Positions 16,513-25,736 of a stretch of DNA of 34,953 bases are shown in pieces (position 1 is the first letter of the stretch; each line of letters starts with the position of its first letter). Made by a program: the position numbers and the translations under genes. Under the pieces are notes generated by a model that was given only the letters and a program-made list of their open reading frames with translations, ran no database searches and was not told the origin of the DNA. Origin of the DNA: DAISJD01 sp036821645 (GTDB lineage Bacteria; Pseudomonadota; Alphaproteobacteria; ATCC43930; CGMCC-115725); the NCBI GenBank assembly GCA_036821645.1, contig DAISJD010000023.1, forward strand, positions 1 through 34,953, in the 5' to 3' direction.

Positions 16513-17520
16513 GTGCTCAAGTTCATCCTCAGACGCGCCAGTTTGATTATTCCGACCTTCTTCGGGATCACCTTACTGACCTTCACCCTGATCCGACTGG
16601 TCCCCGGCGACCCGATCGAAGCACGGTCGGGCGAGCGCGGGATTTCGCCCGAACGGTTGGCCTATTTCCGTCACGAATTGGGTCTGGATCAACCCCTGTG
16701 GAAGCAGTATCTCGATTATATCTGGCAAGTGCTGCACGGTGATCTCGGGATTTCGATTGCGACCAAAGACACGGTTTGGCACGAGTTCATCAACGTCTTT
16801 CCGGCGACCTTGGAACTGGCATTGCTCGCCATGGTCTTTGCCATCATCGTCGGCTTGCCCTTTGGCGTGATCGCCGCCGTCCGGCGCGGGTCCGTGTTCG
16901 ATTACGGTCTGATCGGGGTATCCGTCACCGGTGCCTCGATGCCGATCCCCTGGTGGGGGCTGATGCTGATCCTGTTTTTTTCGGTCAATCTCGGCCTGAC
17001 ACCAGTTTCGGGACGCATCGACGCCGCTTATTCGGTCGACAGCGTGACGGGCTTCTATCTCCTCGATACGTTGTTTTTCAGCGATGACGAGGGTGCCTTT
17101 CTGTCGGCGCTGCGCTATATGATTTTGCCCGCCATCGTACTCGGCACTATTCCGCTTGCCGTCATTGCCCGCATGACGCGGTCTTCGATGCTTGAAGTCT
17201 TGGGCGAAGATTACGTGCGCACGGCCAGGGCCAAGGGCCTGTCTGGGACGCGGGTCGTCGTGGTTCATGCCTTGCGCAATGCCTTGATCCCCGTCGTGAC
17301 CTCGATCGGACTTCAGATCGGCGCGTTGATGGGCGGGGCGATCTTGACCGAAACGATTTTTTCCAGGCCCGGCGTCGGTAGTTGGCTGGTCGAGGCGGTC
17401 CAACGCCGCGATTATACCGTCCTGCAAGGCGGCGTCCTCATCGTCGCCACCTTGGTCATGTTGGTTAATCTTGCCGTCGATCTGACCTATGGCTTCCTGA
17501 ACCCCCGGATTCGGCGTTGA
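16513..17520 (+). CDS. dppB: Dipeptide ABC transporter permease DppB
   Basis: Inner-membrane permease subunit, 335 residues, starting at GTG 16513 behind AGGGACAGG. It has the usual N-terminal membrane helix (FILRRASLIIPTFFGITLLTF), then LIRLVPGDPIE and further helices (about 95-120, 135-160, 200-225, 260-285, 305-325). The EAA loop that docks on the ATPases is EDYVRTARAKGLSGTRVVVVHALRNALIPV-like at about 232-261. The gap from dppA is 236 bp and may hold a secondary promoter (TTGACG at 16391), though no good -10 pairs with it. Only four bases separate it from dppC. Confidence 0.94.
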   Translation: MLKFILRRASLIIPTFFGITLLTFTLIRLVPGDPIEARSGERGISPERLAYFRHELGLDQPLWKQYLDYIWQVLHGDLGISIATKDTVWHEFINVFPATLELALLAMVFAIIVGLPFGVIAAVRRGSVFDYGLIGVSVTGASMPIPWWGLMLILFFSVNLGLTPVSGRIDAAYSVDSVTGFYLLDTLFFSDDEGAFLSALRYMILPAIVLGTIPLAVIARMTRSSMLEVLGEDYVRTARAKGLSGTRVVVVHALRNALIPVVTSIGLQIGALMGGAILTETIFSRPGVGSWLVEAVQRRDYTVLQGGVLIVATLVMLVNLAVDLTYGFLNPRIRR

Positions 17521-17524
17521 TTCC

Positions 17525-18418
17525 ATGACCCTGACTGACACCACCACGCCCAAGGCGCAACCTGGCTCGCTCGCCCTGTTTTGGCGGTCTTTCTCGCAAA
17601 ATCGCGGTGCCTTGATCGGCCTTTATGTGATGGCCGTCTTGGTGCTGATAGCGCTTTTTGCCGAGCTCATCGCCCCTTACGGCTTCGAGCAGCAATTCCG
17701 CACCATGTTCCTCACCCCACCGGTTTGGCAGACGGGCGGGTCGGCCCAATTCCTGCTCGGCACCGACGATCTCGGGCGCGACATGTTGTCCCGGCTGATC
17801 TACGGGGCCCGGATCGCCCTGCTGCTCGGCGCTTCGGTTGTCGTTCTGTCCCTTGGCATTGGAACGACCCTCGGCCTCAGTGCCGCCTTCGCGGGTGGGG
17901 CCGTCGATGTCGCGATCATGCGCTTCATGGATATCTTGCTGGTGTTTCCGGGCTTACTGCTCGCCATTGTCGTCGTATCGGTTTTGGGCCCTAGCCTCGT
18001 CAACACGATGCTGGCCGTGACGATCGTGACCCTGCCCAGTTTTACCCGCCTCGCCCGCGCCGCTGCCTTGAGCGAGCTTACCCGCGATTACGTCACGGCC
18101 AGCCGCTGTGCCGGGGCCGGGACCCTGCGTTTGATGTTTCTCGTGATTTTGCCCAACTGCATGGCACCGCTCATCGTCCAGGCGACCTTGAGTTTCTCCA
18201 ATGCCATCCTCGAAGCCGCCGCCCTCGGGTTTTTGGGCTTGGGCGCGCAGCCGCCGACACCGGAATGGGGAACCATGCTGTCCGGGTCGCTGCAATATCT
18301 TCAGCGGGCTTGGTGGATGATCACGCTTCCCGGTCTTGCCATTTTCATCACTGTGCTCGCCTTCAACCTGTTTGGCGACGGGTTGCGCGATGCCCTCGAT
18401 CCGAAGCTGAAACGCTGA
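17525..18418 (+). CDS. dppC: Dipeptide ABC transporter permease DppC
   Basis: Second permease subunit, 297 residues, pairing with DppB to form the channel. The N-terminal OppC-type segment (FWRSFSQNRGALIGLYVMAVLVLIALF) carries the first membrane helix and precedes the typical FLLGTDDLGRDMLSRLIYGAR block. The EAA motif is ELTRDYVTASRCAGAGTLRLM followed by FLVILPN. The last helix region LGFLGLGAQPPTPEWG is also conserved. Start ATG 17525 is four bases past dppB, and its stop shares one base with the dppD start (TGATG), so translation is probably coupled. Confidence 0.94.
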   Translation: MTLTDTTTPKAQPGSLALFWRSFSQNRGALIGLYVMAVLVLIALFAELIAPYGFEQQFRTMFLTPPVWQTGGSAQFLLGTDDLGRDMLSRLIYGARIALLLGASVVVLSLGIGTTLGLSAAFAGGAVDVAIMRFMDILLVFPGLLLAIVVVSVLGPSLVNTMLAVTIVTLPSFTRLARAAALSELTRDYVTASRCAGAGTLRLMFLVILPNCMAPLIVQATLSFSNAILEAAALGFLGLGAQPPTPEWGTMLSGSLQYLQRAWWMITLPGLAIFITVLAFNLFGDGLRDALDPKLKR

Positions 18419-19428
18419 TGCCCCGTCTCGAAATCCGCAATCTATCCGTCGAATTCGCCACGGCACGCGGCCGGTTTCAGGCTGTGTCCGGTCTCGATAT
18501 GACCGTCGATGAAGGCGAGATTCTGTGCGTCGTCGGCGAGTCCGGCTCCGGCAAGAGTGTGTCTATGCTGGCCCTCATGGGCCTCATTGCGTTTCCCGGC
18601 AAGGTCACGGCCGATATCCTCCGTTTCGGCGATCAGGATCTCTTGAGTCTGACGCCGAAACAACGCCGGGTTCTCGTCGGCAAGGACATCGCCATGGTGT
18701 TCCAGGAACCGATGTCTTCGCTCAATCCCTGCTATCCGATCGGATGGCAAATCGCCGAGAGTCTGGCGGTCCATGGTGTCGTGCCGAGGGCCAAGCGCCG
18801 CGAACGGGTGGTCGAGCTGTTACATCAGGTCGGCATTCCGGCCCCAGAAACGCGGCTTGGATCGTTTCCGCATCAACTCTCCGGCGGCATGAACCAGCGG
18901 GTGATGATCGCGATGGCGATCGCCTGCAATCCGAGCCTTCTCATCGCAGACGAGCCGACGACCGCCCTCGACGTGACGATCCAACGCCAGATTCTCGACC
19001 TGCTGATCGGTTTGCAGCGGGAGAAGGGCATGGGCCTCGTCCTCATTACCCACGATATGGGTGTCGTCGCCGAAACGGCCCATCGGGTCCAAGTCATGTA
19101 TGCCGGGCAAATGGTCGAAGAAGCCCCGACGAAACAGCTCTTTTCCGCCCCGCGTCATCCCTACACGGCGGCCTTGCTCGATGCCTTGCCGGAACGGGCT
19201 CTCGGCAAGAAACGCCTGCCGACGATTCCCGGCGTCGTCCCCGGCATCGACGATCGACCGACCGGCTGTCTCTTCAATCCCCGTTGCGGGTTTCGCACCA
19301 CCACCTGTACCACGCAAGGCCCCCGCCTCATCGGCGAGACGGGGCGTCGGGCACGGTGCTTTACCCCCCTCGACGCGGCAGGACGACCGACGGTGGATGC
19401 GGCATCACAGTTCGGGGGCGAGGCATGA
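18418..19428 (+). CDS. dppD: Dipeptide ABC transporter ATPase DppD
   Basis: ATP-binding subunit, 336 residues. Walker A is GESGSGKS (40-47), the Q-loop lies in MVFQEPMSSLNP, the signature is LSGGMNQR, Walker B is LLIADEP and the switch histidine is in LITHDM. The C-terminal oligopeptide-transporter extension contains a cysteine set C-x5-C-x6-C (CLFNPRCGFRTTTC) with another cysteine further on in RARC. This pattern is conserved in DppD/DppF-type ATPases and has been linked to an iron-sulfur cluster in one mycobacterial member. The start overlaps the dppC stop by one base and the end overlaps dppF by four (ATGA). A longer reading from 18265 runs through dppC and is not real. Confidence 0.94.
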   Translation: MPRLEIRNLSVEFATARGRFQAVSGLDMTVDEGEILCVVGESGSGKSVSMLALMGLIAFPGKVTADILRFGDQDLLSLTPKQRRVLVGKDIAMVFQEPMSSLNPCYPIGWQIAESLAVHGVVPRAKRRERVVELLHQVGIPAPETRLGSFPHQLSGGMNQRVMIAMAIACNPSLLIADEPTTALDVTIQRQILDLLIGLQREKGMGLVLITHDMGVVAETAHRVQVMYAGQMVEEAPTKQLFSAPRHPYTAALLDALPERALGKKRLPTIPGVVPGIDDRPTGCLFNPRCGFRTTTCTTQGPRLIGETGRRARCFTPLDAAGRPTVDAASQFGGEA

Positions 19429-20399
19429 GCGAGATTTTGATGGAGGCCCGCGCCATAAGGCGGCATTACCAGGTCAGCGGCGGACTCTTCAAGCCTGCCG
19501 CCACAGTCAAGGCGGTGGATGGGGTATCCTTTACCCTGTCCGCCGGTAAAACCCTGGCCGTCGTTGGCGAATCGGGCTGTGGAAAATCGACCCTGGCGCG
19601 GGTCGCCTGTCTTTTAGAAACACCGAGCGACGGCGAGCTTTGGATCGACGGCAAGGCAACCTTGAAAACCGACGAGGCAACACGCCGTCACTTGCGTCTT
19701 TCGGTTCAGATGGTCTTTCAAAATCCTTATGGCTCGCTCAACCCACGCAAGACGGTGGGCCAGATCCTCGAAGAACCCCTCCATATCAATAAGGCCGGTG
19801 ATCGCAAAACCTGCGAATCGATCGCACGGTCCATGATGGACAAGGTCGGTCTGCGTCAGGACCATTATGGGCGCTATCCCCACATGTTTTCCGGCGGCCA
19901 ACGCCAACGAATCGCGATCGCCCGCGCCTTGATGCTGAAACCGCGCGTCGTCATCGCGGACGAACCCGTCTCGGCGCTCGATGTTTCGATTCAGGCACAG
20001 GTTTTGAACCTGATGATGGATCTACAAGAAGAATTCAATCTCGCCTATTTGTTCATCAGTCACGATCTCTCGGTCGTGCGGCATATCGCCGACGATGTCA
20101 TGGTCATGTATCTCGGACGTCCGGTCGAACGGGCTAGCAAAATCAGCCTATTTGCAACCCCGCGGCATCCCTATACCCGGATTCTCTTGGCGGCAACCCC
20201 CTCGGTCGATCCTGATCACAAGGATCGCATGATTGCGATCAAGGGTGAACTACCTTCGCCGCTCAACCCGCCGCCGGGCTGCGCCTTTCACAAGCGCTGT
20301 CCCTTCGCAACTGAGGAATGCGCCCGCATCGCGCCAGATCTTCGTCAGGTCGGCGGGCACGAGGTTGCCTGTCATCATGTTGAGAAGATAGGCGTTTAA
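19425..20399 (+). CDS. dppF: Dipeptide ABC transporter ATPase DppF
   Basis: Second ATP-binding subunit, 324 residues, forming the heterodimer with DppD. Walker A is GESGCGKS, the Q-loop lies in QMVFQNPYGSLNPRKTV, the signature is FSGGQRQRIAIARAL, Walker B is VVIADEP with the following SALDVSIQ, and the switch is FISHDLSVV. The C-terminal extension repeats the C-x5-C-x6-C pattern (CAFHKRCPFATEEC), with a further cysteine near the end (VACHH). ATG 19425 overlaps the dppD stop. The frame is open far upstream to 18525 inside dppD, but the ATGA junction and homology set the start. Last gene of the operon. No strong terminator follows, only short T runs near 20463-20471. Confidence 0.94.
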   Translation: MSEILMEARAIRRHYQVSGGLFKPAATVKAVDGVSFTLSAGKTLAVVGESGCGKSTLARVACLLETPSDGELWIDGKATLKTDEATRRHLRLSVQMVFQNPYGSLNPRKTVGQILEEPLHINKAGDRKTCESIARSMMDKVGLRQDHYGRYPHMFSGGQRQRIAIARALMLKPRVVIADEPVSALDVSIQAQVLNLMMDLQEEFNLAYLFISHDLSVVRHIADDVMVMYLGRPVERASKISLFATPRHPYTRILLAATPSVDPDHKDRMIAIKGELPSPLNPPPGCAFHKRCPFATEECARIAPDLRQVGGHEVACHHVEKIGV

Positions 20400-20566
20400 A
20401 CCGATTTTGACCTAAAATGCTCAGTCATCTCATAAAAATGGTATTTTTCCATCAATTAGGGTGTTTTTTTTGATCTTTTCTTATACTCACCCGCATGTTT
20501 TCCTGGACAAGGTGGTATTATCTCTCTAATTTGAGAAGCAATGAAATTTTGGTGGTGGAGGTATTC

Positions 20567-20791
20567 ATGTCCTTGCTCCGGTCAACAGTTGCTATCGTCT
20601 TCATCGCACCCTTACTCGCCGCTTGTGCCGGCATGCCTGAAAATGGTCAACAGGCCGATACCGATAAGGGGACTGTTGTCGTTGGATCTCGTATTCCAAC
20701 AAAAATTCAACCGGCTGACGTCAGTACAGCCTCTGGCAATGCGGTTGACCAAGCCCGTAAAAACAGCCAGCTTGAACCCAAAAGTCGGTAA
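20567..20791 (+). CDS. Small lipoprotein of unknown function, copy 1
   Basis: A 74-residue protein with a lipoprotein signal: MSLLRSTVAIVFIAPLLAAC, lipobox LAAC with C20. GGAGG lies six bases before ATG 20567, which is much better than the earlier in-frame ATG at 20495. The short mature part has an acidic/glutamine-rich spacer, then VVGSRIPTKIQPADV and DQARKNS. It closely resembles the next gene. TATACT at 20482-20487 may be its -10 element. A strong terminator follows. I do not recognise the family; it is probably anchored in the outer or inner membrane facing the periplasm. Confidence 0.72.
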   Translation: MSLLRSTVAIVFIAPLLAACAGMPENGQQADTDKGTVVVGSRIPTKIQPADVSTASGNAVDQARKNSQLEPKSR

Positions 20792-20800
20792 TCAGATACC

Positions 20801-20843
20801 GCCATATCTTTCAATGAATGAATATTTTATTGAAAGATATGGC
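20801..20843 (+). terminator. Hairpin terminator after lipoprotein copy 1
   Basis: GCCATATCTTTCAAT (20801-20815) pairs perfectly with 20829-20843 across a 13-base loop, nine bases after the stop codon. CCTTTTC follows. It separates the two paralogous genes into distinct transcripts or attenuates the second. Confidence 0.75.
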
Positions 20844-20963
20844 CCTTTTCACTCCCATTCCTTGTAGAATGAAGCGACGGACCTGTCATAAATTCTGCTG
20901 GACAGCATGCTCGATAGAACCTACCCTTTTCTGAAGAAACCTGGGGGGAGGGTCTGTTATATC

Positions 20964-21185
20964 ATGACGATATTACGTGTCATTCCTATCATCGCCTGCG
21001 CCTTGCCACTGCTGACCGCCTGCGTCGGCATGCCGGATGGGCAGGAATCTCAACAAGCACCAGTCAAGCCCTCGCGTTTCGTCGGCTCGCGCCTGCCATC
21101 GGACACGGCACCGGCCAACGTCGTGAATGCCCGGCCTGAAGCCATTGAAAGGGCACGCAAGAACTCGTTGATCGGCCCGCCATAA
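20964..21185 (+). CDS. Small lipoprotein of unknown function, copy 2
   Basis: A 73-residue paralogue of the preceding gene. The signal MTILRVIPIIACALPLLTAC ends in lipobox LTAC, again with C20, followed by GMP as in copy 1. The shared C-terminal half reads FVGSRLPSDTAPANV and ERARKNS. ATG 20964 is chosen because it gives the same signal-peptide length as copy 1. GGAGGG lies about 12 bases upstream. The earlier in-frame ATG at 20907 would bury the signal sequence. The copies differ strongly between the lipobox and the GSR(I/L)P motif. Function unknown. Confidence 0.68.
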   Translation: MTILRVIPIIACALPLLTACVGMPDGQESQQAPVKPSRFVGSRLPSDTAPANVVNARPEAIERARKNSLIGPP

Positions 21186-21254
21186 GGTCGATCGGCTCTC
21201 GGCGCTTGCGGTAACACACACACGCCTCATTCTGCCTGTTCATCGGAATTTTTT

Positions 21255-21274
21255 GGGGGGCGTGATGGCCCCCC
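21255..21274. terminator. Hairpin between converging lipoprotein and metH genes
   Basis: GGGGGGC (21255-21261) pairs with GCCCCCC (21268-21274), with six T residues immediately before it on the plus strand. Read toward either gene the T run is not on the ideal side, so its efficiency is uncertain. It lies just past both stop codons. Confidence 0.4.
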
Positions 21275-21282
21275 TTCATCCA

Positions 21283-24200
21283 TCACACCGAAAAATATTT
21301 CGCCTGCGGATGCAGAACGACCAACGCGCTGGTCGATTGTTCCGGGTCAAGTTGGAATTCATCAGTTAAATGAATGCCAAGCCGCTCGGCCCCCAGAAGT
21401 TCCAAGATTTGTTTTTGATCTTCGACCCGTGGGCATGCCGGATACCCGAACGAATAGCGTGACCCCCGATACTGTTGATGCAGCAACCCATCGATATCGC
21501 GCGCCTCCTCATCGGCAAAGCCAAGCTCCGCCCGAATCCTTTTGTGCACGAATTCGGCCATCGCTTCCGCCATCTCCACCGACAAGCCGTGGAGGTAGAG
21601 GTAATCCTGATACCGATTGGCCGCGAACCATTCCCGCGCCACTTCCGAGGCATGCTGCCCCATTGTCACCACCTGCAACCCGATCACATCCAAGACCCCC
21701 GACGAGACGTCCCGGAAAAAATCGGCAATGCACAAACCGCCATCCTTCGCCTGACGCGGAAAGGTGAAACGGGTGAGTTCACGCACACCGTCATCCCCAA
21801 ACAGGATGACATCATTCCCTTCGGCTGCCGCCCGCCAATAGCCGTAGGCCCCTTGCGGGCGCAGAATATCGGCATCGATCGCCTCAGTGAGGATCCGGTT
21901 CAATGTTGGCTTCAATTCCTTGCCGGCCCAACTCTTAAACTCCTCCAAGGTGCGGCCGTCCTTGCGATAGCCCCAATGAAATTGATAGAGCATGCGTTCG
22001 TTCAAAAACGGGACCAGGGCCTTCACCTGAACCCGATCAAGCGTGCGCGCCCCCCAAAACGGGGGAACCGGCACCGGCAAATCGCGGTTCAACTCATTGC
22101 GGCGCAACCGAATTTCGTCAAGTTCCAGCGGCCGTAACGGCCGGACCTCCGTCGCCTTGCCGAGGGTGCGCCGATTGTTCATGGGCTTACCGCGATTATT
22201 GGCTTCAATCGCCGCGACATGCCCGGCAAACGTGCCGCTGACAGCTTTTTCCATGAGGTCGAGACCGTCGAAGGCATCGCGCGCATAGGCGACGAGGCCG
22301 CTGCCATAGGCCTTGTGGCAATCCTCTTCGACATAGCGCCGCGTGAGTGCGGCACCGCCCAAAATGACCGGAATATCCAAACCCTGAAGGGTCATCTCTT
22401 CCAGATTTTCTCGCATCACCACGGTCGACTTCACCAAAAGGCCGGACATGCCGATCGCATTGGCCTTATGGGTTTTAGCGGCGTCGATAATGGCCTGAAC
22501 CGGTTGCTTGATGCCGAGATTGATCACCTTATACCCGTTATTGGTCAGGATGATATCGACGAGATTCTTGCCGATATCGTGCACGTCGCCCTTGACCGTC
22601 GCCAGGACCATGGTCCCTTTTTCCTGGCCTTCGACCTGTTCCATAAAGGGTTCGAGAAAACTGACCGCCGCCTTCATCGTTTCCGCCGATTGCAGAACGA
22701 AGGGCAATTGCATCTTGCCCGCCCCGAACAGTTCGCCGACGATCCGCATCCCGTCGAGAAGGAAATTATTGATGATATCGAGCGGCTTATGCGTTTCCAT
22801 CGCAAGCTTGAGATCGCTGTCGAGATCGATGCGATCGCCATCGACGATGCGTTGGGACAGGCGTTCTTCCACGGCCTCGGGCCGGGATTTTTTCGTGCTC
22901 GCCTCGGCCTTGCGATCCATAAACAAGCCGATGAAGACCTGCAACGGATCGACGCCCGCGCTGCGGCGATCGAAGATCAGATCTTCGGCCGCCTTCACCT
23001 CTTCGGCCGGGATTTTATGCAGCGGCAGGATCTTTGAGACATGGACGATGGCACCGGTCATCCCCCGGCGCACGGCATGGTCCAAAAAGACGGAATTCAG
23101 AACATGGCGGGCCGCCGGGTTCAAGCCGAAGGAAATGTTCGACAGGCCCAGAATGATCTGACATCCCGGCAGTTCCTTGGCGATCCGTTCGATCGCGTCC
23201 AAGGTTTCAAGGCCGAGCCTGCGATCATCGTCATTGCCCGTGGCGATCGTGAAGGTCAGAGGATCGAACAAGAGATCGGATGGTTTCAGGCCATGATCTT
23301 CGCAGGCAAACCGATACAGCCGGTGGGCGATTTCGAGTTTGCGATCCGCCGTTTTCGCCATGCCCTCTTCATCGATGGTAAGCGCAATCACCGCCGCACC
23401 GAACCGCCGGGCGAGTTCCATGCGCCGATGTGCCGGTTCTTCGCCATCCTCGAAATTGATCGAATTCAAGATGGCCTTGCCGCCATAAAGCTTGAGCGCC
23501 GCCTCCAGCACCGGCAATTCGGTCGAATCGATGACGAGCGGTGCCGAAACCGAACCGCGCATTCGGGTGACCACTTCGGTCATATCGGCGATCTCGTCGC
23601 GCCCGACAAAGGCGGTACAGACATCGAGCGTATGGGAGCCTTCTTTGATTTGTTCCCGGCCCATCTCGACGCACGTATCCCAATCGCCCGCATCCTGGGC
23701 CAAGCGGAATTTCTTCGACCCGTTGGCATTACAGCGCTCGCCGATCGACAGATAGGCATTTTCCTGACGCAGCGGCACTTGGCTATAAAGGGATGCGACC
23801 GCCGGAATCCAAATCGGCTTGCGCCGGACCGGGGTCGGGCGACGGGCAGTCCCGGCAAGACGACACAGCATCTGGTCAAGGGCCTGAATATGCGGCACAT
23901 CGGTCCCGCAACAGCCGCCGATCATGTTCAGCCCGTCTTCTTCCACGAAACGGCGGACCCATTGCGCCAATTCCCCCGCCGATAACGGGTAGCGCGCGCG
24001 GCCATCCACCAATTCCGGCAACCCGGCATTGGGTTGAACCGAAATCAAGCCCGGCCAATTTTCCCCAAGCCAGCGCACATGTTCCGCCATTTCCTGCGGT
24101 CCAGTGGCACAGTTCAACCCCAAGAGCGGCACATCCAACGCCTCGACGATGGTTGCCGCCGCCGCGATATCGGCCCCGACCAACAAGGTGCCCGTGGTCT

Positions 24201-24774
24201 CGACGGTGACCTGGACCAAGATCGGGGTATCGGTTCCCGCCGCCAGACGGGCCCGTTTCACGCCGTTCACCGCCGCCTTGATTTGCAACGGGTCCTGACA
24301 GGTTTCGATCAGGATGCCATCGACCGATCCCGCAATCAGACCCGACGCCTGAACCGTAAAGCCATCCTCTAGCGTCTGATAGGGAACATGGCCGAGGCTC
24401 GGCAGGCGCGTGCCGGGACCGATCGAGCCTAAGACAAAGCGTTCGCGCCCATCCTTGAATGAATCGACGGCCTCGCGCGCGATCAGGCCCGCCTTGACAT
24501 TCAAATCATAGGCAAGATCTTCGAGACCGAATTCGCTCAATGTCAGCGGAGAGCCGCCGAAACTGTTGGTTTCAATGAGATCGGCCCCAGCTTCGAGATA
24601 ACCGATATGGATATCGCGGACGAGATCGGGGCGACTGTTCAAGAGAATTTCAGTGCAATTTTCATGACCTAGAAAATCACGATCGACATGCAGATCGGCG
24701 GCCTGAACCCGCGACCCCATCCCACCGTCGCACAGGAGGACACGCTCGGCCAAAATATCGAGAAGATGCGCCAT
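21283..24774 (-). CDS. metH: Cobalamin-dependent methionine synthase MetH
   Basis: MetH transfers the methyl group of 5-methyltetrahydrofolate to homocysteine through cob(I)alamin, in the cytosol. The 1163-residue protein has all four modules. The homocysteine domain carries zinc ligands C222 (LNCATGP), C288 and C289 (GGCCGT). The pterin domain begins near YLSIGERCNANGSKKF (341-356). The cobalamin domain has DVHDIG with the lower-ligand histidine H732. The C-terminal reactivation domain has the AdoMet-binding stretch RGSRYSFGYPACP (about 1103-1115). It follows metF by 50 bp and is the last gene of the regulator-metF-metH operon. ATG 24774 begins MAHLLDILAERVLLCDGGMG, matching family starts. 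Confidence 0.97.
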   Translation of the reverse strand: MAHLLDILAERVLLCDGGMGSRVQAADLHVDRDFLGHENCTEILLNSRPDLVRDIHIGYLEAGADLIETNSFGGSPLTLSEFGLEDLAYDLNVKAGLIAREAVDSFKDGRERFVLGSIGPGTRLPSLGHVPYQTLEDGFTVQASGLIAGSVDGILIETCQDPLQIKAAVNGVKRARLAAGTDTPILVQVTVETTGTLLVGADIAAAATIVEALDVPLLGLNCATGPQEMAEHVRWLGENWPGLISVQPNAGLPELVDGRARYPLSAGELAQWVRRFVEEDGLNMIGGCCGTDVPHIQALDQMLCRLAGTARRPTPVRRKPIWIPAVASLYSQVPLRQENAYLSIGERCNANGSKKFRLAQDAGDWDTCVEMGREQIKEGSHTLDVCTAFVGRDEIADMTEVVTRMRGSVSAPLVIDSTELPVLEAALKLYGGKAILNSINFEDGEEPAHRRMELARRFGAAVIALTIDEEGMAKTADRKLEIAHRLYRFACEDHGLKPSDLLFDPLTFTIATGNDDDRRLGLETLDAIERIAKELPGCQIILGLSNISFGLNPAARHVLNSVFLDHAVRRGMTGAIVHVSKILPLHKIPAEEVKAAEDLIFDRRSAGVDPLQVFIGLFMDRKAEASTKKSRPEAVEERLSQRIVDGDRIDLDSDLKLAMETHKPLDIINNFLLDGMRIVGELFGAGKMQLPFVLQSAETMKAAVSFLEPFMEQVEGQEKGTMVLATVKGDVHDIGKNLVDIILTNNGYKVINLGIKQPVQAIIDAAKTHKANAIGMSGLLVKSTVVMRENLEEMTLQGLDIPVILGGAALTRRYVEEDCHKAYGSGLVAYARDAFDGLDLMEKAVSGTFAGHVAAIEANNRGKPMNNRRTLGKATEVRPLRPLELDEIRLRRNELNRDLPVPVPPFWGARTLDRVQVKALVPFLNERMLYQFHWGYRKDGRTLEEFKSWAGKELKPTLNRILTEAIDADILRPQGAYGYWRAAAEGNDVILFGDDGVRELTRFTFPRQAKDGGLCIADFFRDVSSGVLDVIGLQVVTMGQHASEVAREWFAANRYQDYLYLHGLSVEMAEAMAEFVHKRIRAELGFADEEARDIDGLLHQQYRGSRYSFGYPACPRVEDQKQILELLGAERLGIHLTDEFQLDPEQSTSALVVLHPQAKYFSV

Positions 24775-24824
24775 GATCCCAAAAAATCCTTCAAAAAATC
24801 AACCGGGCCAACCGAAACAGGCGA

Positions 24825-25736
24825 TCAGGCGACCGCCGTACGAATCCCCAGGCGATGACAGATCGCAACCGTGAGATCGGCCCGGTTCATCGTATAGAAA
24901 TGGAAATCCCGCACCCCTTGACCGGCCAGTTTCTGGCACAACTCAACCGCGACCGAGGCCGCCACCAGCCGACGCGTCTCGGGATCCGTGTCGAGTTCGG
25001 AGAACAGAGCCGACATCCAAGACGGAATCGATGCCCCGCAGAGGGCCGCGAATTTCACCGTCTGGGCAAAATTCGTCACCGGTAAAATCCCCGGCACGAT
25101 CGGCACCGTAATGCCAGCCGCCAACGCCCGGTCCAAAAACCGGCAATAGGTTTCGGCATCGAAAAAGAATTGCGTAATGGCCCGCGTCGCCCCCGCATCG
25201 ATTTTCCGTTTCAGATTGTCCAACTCCGCCCCGATCCCATCGGATTCGGGGTGACCTTCGGGATAGGCTGCGACCGAAATTTCAAAATCGGCCACGCGGC
25301 GAATGCCAGCCACCAGTTCGGACGCGTAATTATACCCCGTCGCCGACGGGTAACGATCGCGATAATCGGCCGGAATATCCCCGCGCAAGGCCACCAAATG
25401 GCGAATGCCGTGATCCCAATAATCCCGAACGATTGCATCGATTTCCCCGCGATCCGCCCCGATGCAGGTCAAATGAGCCGCCGGTTCGAGTGCCGTTTCC
25501 TGACGAATCCGGCGCACCGTCGCATGGGTGCGTTCGCGCGTCGTGCCCCCGGCCCCGTATGTCACCGAGACGAATTTCGGCTGCAAGGGGGCCAGGCGTT
25601 CGATCACGGTCCAGAGTTTTTCCTCCATTTCGGCCGATTTCGGCGGAAAAAACTCGAACGACACGGACAGGGCGGCCGGCCCCGTCCCCTCTTGTTGGCT
25701 CAAAGAACGGTCTCCGGCGGTGGGGTTTACGGTCAC
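24825..25736 (-). CDS. metF: 5,10-methylenetetrahydrofolate reductase MetF
   Basis: A flavoprotein that reduces methylene-THF to 5-methyl-THF, the methyl donor used by MetH. The 303-residue protein has VSFEFFPPKSAEMEEKLW near the start, FVSVTYGAGGTTRERT, AHLTCIG, HLVALRGDIP, the C-terminal half ATRAITQFFFDAETYCRF and IVPGILPVTNF, all standard MetF landmarks. Start GTG 25736 overlaps the stop of the regulator gene by four bases (GTGA), so translation is probably coupled. Its product feeds the enzyme encoded next door, and both are expected to follow the regulator's response to the methylation cycle. Confidence 0.96.
   Translation of the reverse strand: MTVNPTAGDRSLSQQEGTGPAALSVSFEFFPPKSAEMEEKLWTVIERLAPLQPKFVSVTYGAGGTTRERTHATVRRIRQETALEPAAHLTCIGADRGEIDAIVRDYWDHGIRHLVALRGDIPADYRDRYPSATGYNYASELVAGIRRVADFEISVAAYPEGHPESDGIGAELDNLKRKIDAGATRAITQFFFDAETYCRFLDRALAAGITVPIVPGILPVTNFAQTVKFAALCGASIPSWMSALFSELDTDPETRRLVAASVAVELCQKLAGQGVRDFHFYTMNRADLTVAICHRLGIRTAVA

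Noticed and set aside
18525..19424. Upstream extension of the dppF frame giving a 624-residue protein
   Set aside because: The extra part is dppD read in another frame. The ATGA junction and homology place the dppF start at 19425.
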